Assembly: GCA_050012295.1 (NCBI GenBank)
Contig: JBEKHL010000040.1
Span: forward strand, 1-13,385
Length of the DNA: 13,385 bases
Reading direction: 5' to 3'
Origin: UBA6186 sp050012295
Lineage (GTDB): Bacteria > Pseudomonadota > Gammaproteobacteria > UBA6186 > Azoamicaceae
Notes under the pieces: model-generated
What the model saw: only the letters and a program-made list of their open reading frames with translations
Told to the model about the DNA's origin: nothing
Database searches by the model: none
Position numbers and translations under genes: made by a program
Part shown: positions 7,078-13,385 of the stretch, piece by piece
How the letters are laid out: each line of letters begins with the position of its first letter
Numbering within the stretch: position 1 is the first letter of the stretch

Positions 7078-8208
7078 ATGTTTAAAATGGCTAAAAGTAA
7101 AATGGAAATAATAAATAAACCTATCTCTACAAGTAAATCAACTTTCAATAAAGTTCAAGTTATAGATCTATTAGATTTTGCTGAACAACTTGGTTGTAAA
7201 GAACTACACATGGTAACGGATCAAGAAAGTGGGCTAAAAGGGATAGTGGCAATTTATAGCGTTAAGTTAGGTCCAGCTTTAGGTGGATGTCGATTTTTAC
7301 CATATGCAACTACTAATTTAGCAGCTATTGATGCAATAAAGTTGGCTAAAGCTATGGCATTTAAATCAGCAATTGCTGGCTTACCACTAGGTGGTGGAAA
7401 AGCGGTATTAATATGCTCTAAGAAATTTATAAATTTAGATAATAGAATGAAAGCTTTAAAAGCTTTTGGTAGATTTTTAAATACTTTAAATGGTCGATAT
7501 ATAACTGCGGTAGATAGTGGTACTAGTATTGAAGATATGGATCAAATTGCTACCGAAACAACATTTGTTACTAGTACTTCTAAATTTAGTTATTCTATTT
7601 TAGATCCATCGGTTTTAACTGCTAGAGGAGTTTTAAGAGGTATTTTAGCAGCAGTAAAATTTAAATTTGCTAAAGATGATTTACAAAATATTCATGTTGC
7701 AGTACAAGGGGTTGGGCATGTTGGGTATCATTTAGTAAAATTGTTATATAGCATGCAAGCAAAAATTAGTATTTGCGATATAGATCCTAAATTAATTAAT
7801 CGTTGTAAAGCAGAATTTACTGGAATTAATATTATTAACCCGGAAGATATTTATAAAGTGAATGCCGATGTATTTGCTCCTTGTGCTTTGGGTGGAGTTT
7901 TAAACGAGAAAAATATTGATCAATTAAAAGTAAAAATTGTAGCTGGGGCTGCTAATAATCAATTAGAAAACGATAATAATGCAGAATATTTGTTTCAAAG
8001 AGGTATAGTATATTCGCCAGATTTTGTAATTAATGCTGGCGGGGTAATTCATGTAGCAGGACCAGTGATGAAACAAACTGAACAACAAACTTTAGAGAAA
8101 GTGGATAATATTTATAATATTTTATTAAATATTTTTGAAATGAGTTCTAAACAAAACATTAATACTTATCAAATTGCTTATAATATAGCGTCAGATAAAT
8201 TACAATAA
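7078..8208 (+). CDS. ldh: leucine dehydrogenase
   Basis: 376 residues. NAD-dependent oxidative deamination of leucine (also valine and isoleucine) to the 2-oxo acid. The N-terminal Glu/Leu/Phe/Val dehydrogenase domain has the core LGPALGGCRF (64-73), the substrate lysines in AFKSAIAGLPLGGGKAV (K96 and the catalytic K108) and VDSGTSIEDMD (145-155). The C-terminal Rossmann domain has the dinucleotide motif QGVGHVGYHL (210-219) and later AGAANNQL (289-296) and the NAGGVIHV block (319-326). Homology with the family begins near residue 28, so the first 27 residues are an extension or the true start is a later ATG (7087 or 7102, both in frame). None of these has a clear Shine-Dalgarno. It heads the operon that makes branched-chain acyl-CoA: its product is the substrate expected for the E1/E2 proteins encoded next. 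Confidence 0.93.
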   Translation: MFKMAKSKMEIINKPISTSKSTFNKVQVIDLLDFAEQLGCKELHMVTDQESGLKGIVAIYSVKLGPALGGCRFLPYATTNLAAIDAIKLAKAMAFKSAIAGLPLGGGKAVLICSKKFINLDNRMKALKAFGRFLNTLNGRYITAVDSGTSIEDMDQIATETTFVTSTSKFSYSILDPSVLTARGVLRGILAAVKFKFAKDDLQNIHVAVQGVGHVGYHLVKLLYSMQAKISICDIDPKLINRCKAEFTGINIINPEDIYKVNADVFAPCALGGVLNEKNIDQLKVKIVAGAANNQLENDNNAEYLFQRGIVYSPDFVINAGGVIHVAGPVMKQTEQQTLEKVDNIYNILLNIFEMSSKQNINTYQIAYNIASDKLQ

Positions 8209-8225
8209 TTTTAATTTTTAACCTT

Positions 8226-9284
8226 ATGAACAACATAGTAAATTTTCAGATTAAATTTTATAATTGTCTAGATGAAAATGGTAATTTAAATAGTGAGTCA
8301 AATATAGATAATAATCAAATATTATTTAAAGATTTATTAAAATTATATACTGCCATGGTAAAAACTAGATTGTTTGATGCTAAGGCGATTAATTTACAAA
8401 GAACTGGTAAACTAGGTACATATCCGTCTTGTTTATGGCACGAGGCAATAGGGGTGGCAATTGGTAGCAGCATGCATCAGGAAGATATATTTTGTCCATA
8501 TTATAGAGATTTAGGGACAATGTTATGGCGCGGAGTATTAATGGAAGAAATTTTAGCGTATTGGGGGGGATATCAAAGTGGAAATAATTTTAGCCATACA
8601 GTACATGATTTTCCGTTTTGTGTACCAATTGCTAGTCAAACGTTACATGCAGTTGGCGCTGCTTTTGCAGTTAAATATAGACAACAATCTAGAGTAGTAG
8701 TAACTACAATTGGTGATGGTGGTACTTCAAGAGGAGATTTTTACGAAGCTTTAAATTTAGCTAAATTATGGAATTTACCCGTTGTATTTGTAATTATCAA
8801 TAATAAATGGGCAATTTCTACCCCTATAAATATGCAAACTAAAACAGAAACTCTAGCACAAAAAGGTATTGCAGCGGGAATTGTTGGTGAACAAGTGGAT
8901 GGAAACGATTTGTTTGCCTTAAAAAGTAGATTAGATGTTGCAATACAAAAAGCAAGATTAAACAACGGGCCAAGTGTAATAGAAGCATTAACTTATCGTA
9001 TGGGAGATCATACTACTGCAGATGATGCTAGTCGTTATCGTGACAGTCAAGAAAAACAGCAATATTTATCAACAGATCCGTTAATACGGTTAAAAAAATT
9101 TTTACAACGACAATATAGTTTTCCAGATCAAGAAGATTTAAAAATTCAACAAGAATGTCAGACAGCTATAGAACAAGCAGTTAATAATTATTTAGCTTTG
9201 GAACCAGGATCCCCCAGTAGTATGTTTGATTATTTATATAAAACTTTACCGCTTTCTTTAAAAACACAGAGAGATTTATGGTGA
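8226..9284 (+). CDS. pdhA: 2-oxo acid dehydrogenase E1 alpha subunit (branched-chain or pyruvate)
   Basis: 352 residues, the thiamine-diphosphate-binding alpha chain of an alpha2beta2 E1. The ThDP motif runs from GDG (163-165) to NN (192-193). The conserved LQRTGKLGTYPSCLWHEA (57-74) and YYRDLGTMLWRGV (92-104) blocks, and the YRMGDHTTADDASRYR loop (257-272), are typical. Decarboxylation of a 2-oxo acid and transfer of the acyl group to E2 is certain for the family; substrate choice is not. Family models would call it pdhA, but its place directly after leucine dehydrogenase and opposite ivd-mccB argues for 4-methyl-2-oxopentanoate and other branched 2-oxo acids (a bkdA1 role). It starts 17 bases after the leucine dehydrogenase stop and overlaps E1 beta by 7 bases. 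Confidence 0.92.
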   Translation: MNNIVNFQIKFYNCLDENGNLNSESNIDNNQILFKDLLKLYTAMVKTRLFDAKAINLQRTGKLGTYPSCLWHEAIGVAIGSSMHQEDIFCPYYRDLGTMLWRGVLMEEILAYWGGYQSGNNFSHTVHDFPFCVPIASQTLHAVGAAFAVKYRQQSRVVVTTIGDGGTSRGDFYEALNLAKLWNLPVVFVIINNKWAISTPINMQTKTETLAQKGIAAGIVGEQVDGNDLFALKSRLDVAIQKARLNNGPSVIEALTYRMGDHTTADDASRYRDSQEKQQYLSTDPLIRLKKFLQRQYSFPDQEDLKIQQECQTAIEQAVNNYLALEPGSPSSMFDYLYKTLPLSLKTQRDLW

Positions 9285-10252
9285 TTGTTACGTTAATTGA
9301 AGCAATTAATAAAGCCTTAAATTTTGCATTACAACATGACGAAAATGTTATAATTCTTGGGGAAGATGTTGGAAAAAACGGTGGGGTATTTAGAGCTACA
9401 GTTGGATTGCAAGAAAAATTTCCAGATAGGGTGTTAGATGTTCCGTTAGCAGAGAATATGATAGCTGGAATATCCGTAGGTATGGCGGCCTGTGGGTTAA
9501 TACCAGTTGCAGAAATTCAATTTATGGGATTTTTATATTCGGCTTTAGATCAGATAATTAGCCATGCATCTAGAATGAGAATTCGTACTCAAGGTCGTCT
9601 TTCTTGTCCTATGGTTATTAGAACTCCTTATGGTGGTGGGATCCATGCACCAGAGCATCATTCTGAGAGTACAGAAGCTATTTTAGCGCATATTCCTGGT
9701 ATAAGAGTAGTGGTACCGTCTTCGCCATCCATGGCATATGGGTTGTTGTTGGCTTCAATTTTTGATCCAGATCCGGTGATTTTTTTAGAGTCAACTCGGT
9801 TGTATAGATTATTTAAACAAGAAATTAATGATAATGGTAAAAAGTTACCGTTAGATGTGTGTTTTATAGTACAAGAAGGAAAAGATGTTACTTTAGTTAG
9901 TTGGGGAGCCATGTTGCACGAAACTTTAGCGGCAGCAGCGGAATTACATAAAAATAATATTAGTGCGGAAGTAATAGATGTAGTTACTATTAAACCATTA
10001 GATTTAGATACTATTTTACAGTCGGTTGCTAAAACTGGTAGATGTGTAATTATTCACGAAGCAGCTAAATCATATGGGGTTGGGGCAGAAATTGCAGCTG
10101 GACTAGCTGATCAAGGATTAACTAGTTTAGTTGCGCCGATTAAACGTGTAACTGGATTCGACACAATTATACCTCCATATAGATTAGAGGAGACGTATTT
10201 GCCTAGCGTTGATAGAATTTTAAAAGCGGTAAAAGAGGTTTTGGAGTATTAA
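9278..10252 (+). CDS. pdhB: 2-oxo acid dehydrogenase E1 beta subunit
   Basis: 324 residues, normal for E1 beta. It completes the active site with the alpha chain. Visible family motifs are ILGEDVGKNGGVFRAT (26-41), DVPLAEN with the cofactor-activating glutamate E59, IQFMGF (80-85), RTPYGGG (115-121) followed by HHSES (127-131) containing the catalytic histidine, and the C-terminal transketolase domain ending in VTGFD and the P-S-V-D-R-I helix. The ATG lies inside the end of the alpha gene (7-base overlap) with a GAGAGA ribosome site at about 9269-9274, so equal expression by coupling is likely. Substrate specificity is not readable; context favours branched-chain 2-oxo acids. Confidence 0.93.
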   Translation: MVIVTLIEAINKALNFALQHDENVIILGEDVGKNGGVFRATVGLQEKFPDRVLDVPLAENMIAGISVGMAACGLIPVAEIQFMGFLYSALDQIISHASRMRIRTQGRLSCPMVIRTPYGGGIHAPEHHSESTEAILAHIPGIRVVVPSSPSMAYGLLLASIFDPDPVIFLESTRLYRLFKQEINDNGKKLPLDVCFIVQEGKDVTLVSWGAMLHETLAAAAELHKNNISAEVIDVVTIKPLDLDTILQSVAKTGRCVIIHEAAKSYGVGAEIAAGLADQGLTSLVAPIKRVTGFDTIIPPYRLEETYLPSVDRILKAVKEVLEY

Positions 10253-10257
10253 GATTT

Positions 10258-11316
10258 ATGAAAATTTTTAATTTGCCAGATTTAGGAGAAGGGTTACCAG
10301 ATGCTGGGATAGTAGCATGGCATGTAAACGTTGGTGACACCGTAAAGGTTGATCAATTACTAGTGTCTGTGGAAACTGCTAAAGCAATAGTAGATATTCC
10401 AGCGCCTCAAGCAGGGATCATAGAAAAATTATGTGCAGCTGTTGGGGAGGTGTTAGGTACAGGTAAACCTTTAGTTGTTTTTAAAGATGAACAAAGTGAA
10501 GATCTTGGTACAGTTGTTGGTACATTAAAAGCTAGCCCGGCAGTAAGAGTATTAGCAAAAAAATTACACTTAGATCTTCATTCTATCAAACCAACAGGAC
10601 CAAATAATACCATTATAATAGATGATATTGAGAAAGCAGCAGTTAATAATAGTCAAGTTAGTGATCAATTATTAGATTGGCAAACGGTAGATCATACTAC
10701 TAGAAGTATGGCTCTTGCTATGCAGCAATCTCTTTTGGAAGTCGTGCCAGCAACTATTTTTGAAGATTTAATGTTGCCAGAGGCTGTTAACTTAGATTTA
10801 ACAGTAACTTTGATGCAATCTATAGCATTTGCCTCTAGTCAAGAACCAACGCTTAATGCTTGGTTTAAAAAAGAGCAAGATAATAAGTTTAAACAAAAAT
10901 TGTTTTCCGAAATTAATTTAGGAATTGCAGTTGATAGTAAAGAAGGCTTGTTTGTTCCGGTTATTAAAAATGTTGCAGCTAAAACGTCAGATGAGTTACG
11001 TAAAGAATTAAATTTATTGTGTGAACAAATAGAAAAAAGAATGATAGCGTTAGAACAATTGCAACATCCAACTTTTATTTTATCTAATTTTGGAAAATTT
11101 GCAGGTCGTTATGCAACGCCAGTTATTTTACCACCGACGGTAGCTATTTTAGCGGTTGGAAAGTTGAGGCAAACCATGGCAGTCTTGCATGGTGTTGCTG
11201 TGGTTAAATCTTGCGTGCCATTATCTTTAACGTTTGATCATAGAGCAGTAACTGGAGGGCAAGCGGCGAGATTTTTAGCAGCAATATTAAAGTTTTTTAG
11301 TAAAATAAAAAATTAA
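10258..11316 (+). CDS. pdhC: dihydrolipoamide acyltransferase E2 component
   Basis: 352 residues, compact for an E2. One lipoyl domain (about 1-78) carries the lipoylated lysine K42 in VETAKAIVDIP, where ETDKA is more usual. A peripheral subunit-binding domain (about 92-127, ASPAVRVLAKKL...DDIEKA) anchors E1 or E3. A catalytic domain (about 145-350) transfers the acyl group to CoA: LSNFGKFAGRYATPVILPPTVAI (275-297) and FDHRAVTGGQAARFL (326-340) with the active-site H328. The usual DHRxxDG aspartate is threonine here (T332); I recall similar TGG variants in related E2 proteins, so it is probably active. The linkers are short. A GGAG ribosome site (10243-10246) precedes the ATG, 5 bases after the E1 beta stop. 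No E3 gene follows, so the shared lipoamide dehydrogenase must come from elsewhere. Confidence 0.93.
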   Translation: MKIFNLPDLGEGLPDAGIVAWHVNVGDTVKVDQLLVSVETAKAIVDIPAPQAGIIEKLCAAVGEVLGTGKPLVVFKDEQSEDLGTVVGTLKASPAVRVLAKKLHLDLHSIKPTGPNNTIIIDDIEKAAVNNSQVSDQLLDWQTVDHTTRSMALAMQQSLLEVVPATIFEDLMLPEAVNLDLTVTLMQSIAFASSQEPTLNAWFKKEQDNKFKQKLFSEINLGIAVDSKEGLFVPVIKNVAAKTSDELRKELNLLCEQIEKRMIALEQLQHPTFILSNFGKFAGRYATPVILPPTVAILAVGKLRQTMAVLHGVAVVKSCVPLSLTFDHRAVTGGQAARFLAAILKFFSKIKN

Positions 11317-11339
11317 AAAATTTTAGGATGTTTGTAAAA

Positions 11340-11364
11340 ATTAGTATTTGTTATAAATACTAAT
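11340..11364. repeat. perfect 10-bp hairpin directly abutting the next start codon
   Basis: ATTAGTATTT (11340-11349) and AAATACTAAT (11355-11364) are exact reverse complements around a 5-base loop (GTTAT). The right arm ends on the base before the ATG at 11365. It may end E2 transcription, though the stem is almost all A/T and is not followed by a T run on the plus strand; on the minus strand a TTTTT run does follow. It leaves no room for a Shine-Dalgarno. TATAAA (11352-11357) inside it resembles a -10 box and would place a transcript start at or near the ATG. Confidence 0.5.
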
Positions 11365-11772
11365 ATGCGAGTATTAAAATGTACGTTAAAAATTATAATC
11401 TGGTTTTTTTATATATTAAGTTGTTTTTATATTGGTAATATATCTGCTAAAACAACTATCGTTTATTATTGTGAAACTAAAAATGGTAAACAAGGTTATT
11501 ATGATCGTCCTTGCCAATTAGACAAAACAACTAAACAAACTATATTATCGTTGCAAAATTATAGAAAAATTTATGAACAAACTAATTATACTAAGCCAAC
11601 TTATTTTAAACGAGATTTAAAATTACAACATTGTAATAACATAGAAGCAAAAATAATCTTATTTCAAAAATTATTAAATAATAGCCACAAAAAAGCGACA
11701 ATTATTAAATTAAAACGAAAGTTGTTTAAATATCAATTGTTCAAGAAAAACAATTGCAATACCACAGGTTGA
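11365..11772 (+). CDS. small secreted basic protein, DUF4124-like N-terminus
   Basis: 135 residues. The first 28 form a signal peptide: basic MRVLKCTLK, a long aromatic hydrophobic core, and a possible cleavage after ISA (28). The start of the mature protein, VYYCETKNGKQGYYDRPC (33-50), resembles the short DUF4124-type pattern with two cysteines (C36, C50) around a G-x-x-x-Y turn. The rest is lysine-rich with two more cysteines near the C-terminal half, giving a strongly basic periplasmic or secreted protein. No ribosome site is visible and a perfect hairpin ends at the ATG. Only one methionine is available, so the start is either this ATG, perhaps leaderless, or the gene is weakly translated. 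Function unknown; DUF4124 membership is tentative. Confidence 0.6.
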   Translation: MRVLKCTLKIIIWFFYILSCFYIGNISAKTTIVYYCETKNGKQGYYDRPCQLDKTTKQTILSLQNYRKIYEQTNYTKPTYFKRDLKLQHCNNIEAKIILFQKLLNNSHKKATIIKLKRKLFKYQLFKKNNCNTTG

Positions 11773-11793
11773 TATGCAATTTCTAATAGAGGG

Positions 11794-13337
11794 TTGTTTG
11801 AGTTCGATATTCAAGAGTTTAAGAATAAATTTATAGATGTTTTGGCTGGAGAAACATTTGGGGAAACCAAATTAAAAGAAGTGTTAAATAACATAAAAAT
11901 GGTGCCGCATGAAACATTTGATGATTATAGTAACGAACAGATTGAAATCGATAGATCTTTATTAGTTGGCAGAGAACTTGATTTAAATAGGCAATTAAGA
12001 ATTATTGAAAACGAGATGCTTTTTCGAGGGAAATTTAAGCTAGATATATCTGAACTTTTGAAGAACCGGCCAAACAACAAAAAATTGATCCGGAACAACA
12101 ACGAAAAAACTTTTTTAAGTTAGTAATTGGTACTAGCGATGAGGCAATCGTAATTAGGAATAAAATAAGTGATTTGCAAAAAGATGGAGGAATTTTTGCA
12201 ACATGTTTAAATTTAGATGAATATATTAACTTTATGGAGAAAGCTAGAGCTTATCTTTTAGGACCAGGAATTATTGAATCTCTATCTTTGACTGAAGATG
12301 AAAAAAGAATATTTTCTAATGCTTGCATAACTAGTTTTGATTATTGTTCTTTGGTGGAACAAAGCATAATCAGTTTAGCTACTAAAGGTAAAATAAATTT
12401 AGAATATATTGAAAAAAATTTAATAGGACTTGCAGATGGTCAACATTTGTTTGAAATAAATTCTGTTTCACCAAACACTATAGAAGTACAAGCAAGAGAA
12501 GTTCCTAAAAAAGATTATAGAAAAACATATCCTGTTTGTTTAATAGAAGCTTTGTTAGAGAAAATAAAAATAAAAGATAAAAGCGGGAAAGAAAAAGAGA
12601 TGTTGCGTGAGTTTATTTCAGAACATGGAGTACAGTATAAATTAGAAGATCTTTCTAGTGGAAAAAAATCTGCTAGACAAGAGGCTAAAGAAAAGAAAGC
12701 TAAGGCTGCCGAAGATGCACTTAAGGTCGCCGAAGCAGTTAAAAATGCCGCTGTCAAACCAAATGATAGTGTAGGTGTATCTAACAATGAAAGTTCAACA
12801 ATTATGCTTGCTCAACCAGATACAGAGGAAGTGTTAAGACTACGACAAGAAATTGCACAATTGCGAGAAATTAATGAACAGCAAGAGAAAGCGAAAGTAA
12901 CAGTTCATGATAAAACCGCTAAATCACTTGTTGATGTTGCTGTAGGTACAGAAAAAAGATCTGCTGAAGATCATCCTTATTTGGTAGTTGCAAGAGCTAA
13001 TGTGCTGTTTACATTTAATAATGATGAAGGTGAATTAGATGATAAAGCTTGTTTCATGATGGTTATGTCTGCAAGAGATCTCTCAAAAAGTAAAAAATTT
13101 ACAATTGATAATTGTGAACATAGGCCTGAAACCGCTATGAAGCTTTTTATAATTGGGAAAATTTTAGGGTTAACTCCTGTCGTTGACGACAAAACTAACG
13201 AAGTAATAAAACATTATATGCCAGGTTCATCATCATTATTAACATCGTTCAAAGAATGTTATATTAAACCCAATCTCCAAGCCGTTTTTATACACTACAA
13301 CTATAGTATAAATCCTACAGCCTATTTAGCCCCATAA
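11794..13337 (+). pseudogene. frameshifted gene for a coiled-coil protein of unknown function
   Basis: Two open stretches in different frames read as one protein. The first (from TTG at 11794, FEFDIQEFKNKFIDVL onward) is protein-like to SELL near 12060 and then turns into low-complexity sequence ending at 12123. The -1 frame takes over at 12060 with EEPAKQQKIDPEQQRKNFFK and runs open to TAA at 13335-13337. Restoring one T in the TTTT run at 12056-12059 would join them (ELFEEPAKQQ), about 514 residues in all. The second part has a globular region to about 12650, an alanine/lysine-rich helix (about 12663-12758), a coiled coil (about 12822-12896) and a C-terminal domain. The start is also doubtful: TTG has AGAGGG directly against it, while an ATG at 11774 in another frame has a spaced AGG upstream but closes after 20 codons, so a second lesion is possible. 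I recognise no family; an effector-like role is only a guess from composition. Confidence 0.7.
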
Positions 13338-13385
13338 ATACCGACAATTTTATAAAACTATATCTTTAAAAATTAGTTGCATTTT

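Noticed and set aside
6842..7111. Open frame of 89 codons on the plus strand across the ivd start and the intergenic region
   Set aside because: Its first part is antisense to the well-supported ivd gene, its composition is not protein-like, and it covers the divergent promoter region and the inverted repeat.
11774..11836. 20-codon reading frame starting at an ATG with a nearby AGG
   Set aside because: Too short and without features to call as a gene; retained only as a possible displaced start of the frameshifted gene.
12052..12064. Programmed -1 ribosomal frameshift
   Set aside because: The codons CTT TTG shift to ACT TTT, which does not give the tandem re-pairing of a slippery heptamer, and no strong downstream structure is evident.
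12951..12980. KRSAED motif in the frameshifted gene, similar to KRSCEEED at the GNAT NLS
   Set aside because: There is no second basic cluster at the right distance, and six residues are too few to claim shared function.
12515..13192. Minus-strand open frames inside the coiled-coil gene
   Set aside because: They are reverse shadows; the plus-strand frame has helical, charged, protein-like content throughout.
1..13385. CRISPR arrays, tRNA or rRNA genes, insertion sequences or integrase genes
   Set aside because: I saw no regularly spaced repeats, cloverleaf sequence or transposase motifs on either strand.

Overview
The window is AT-rich DNA (low GC by eye, homopolymer A/T runs, A/T-ending codons) carrying compact bacterial operons. 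The gene content suggests a Gram-negative, host-associated gammaproteobacterium, possibly of the Legionella/Coxiella type (Legionellales). The grounds are a leucine dehydrogenase gene leading straight into E1alpha-E1beta-E2 2-oxo acid dehydrogenase genes, an isovaleryl-CoA dehydrogenase/methylcrotonyl-CoA carboxylase pair, a lipoprotein, and a GNAT-fold protein with a eukaryote-style nuclear localisation signal. The taxonomic placement is inference; no rRNA or tRNA is present to test it.

Layout. 1-39 is probably the tail of an upstream gene. 44-2616 (+) is a three-gene ABC importer operon: periplasmic binding protein, ATPase, permease. 2734-3705 (+) is a GNAT-like acetyltransferase with a coiled coil inserted near its N-terminus and a bipartite nuclear localisation signal at its C-terminus. 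It converges, with overlapping stop codons, on a cysteine-rich lipoprotein gene (3702-4100, -). 4150-6947 (-) is the ivd-mccB pair. A 130-bp divergent intergenic region carries a perfect 9-bp inverted repeat. 7078-11316 (+) then encodes leucine dehydrogenase and the E1alpha, E1beta and E2 subunits of a 2-oxo acid dehydrogenase complex. 11365-11772 (+) is a small exported protein. 11794-13337 (+) is a coiled-coil-containing gene of unknown function broken by at least one frameshift. 13338-13385 shows nothing I can name. No stretch over 300 bases lacks a gene.

How the genes work together. The two divergent catabolic units encode four consecutive steps of leucine breakdown. Leucine dehydrogenase makes 4-methyl-2-oxopentanoate. 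The E1/E2 complex, if it accepts branched substrates, makes isovaleryl-CoA. Ivd makes 3-methylcrotonyl-CoA, and the MccB carboxyltransferase works toward 3-methylglutaconyl-CoA. The biotin-carrying MccA subunit, E3 (lipoamide dehydrogenase), the hydratase and HMG-CoA lyase are absent and would have to be encoded elsewhere. The shared intergenic region is the natural place for joint control of both transcripts.

The most interesting candidates are the GNAT protein with a nuclear localisation signal (possible nuclear-targeted effector), the perfect inverted repeat between the leucine catabolic operons, the mirror-symmetric cysteine pattern of the lipoprotein, and the frameshifted coiled-coil gene.
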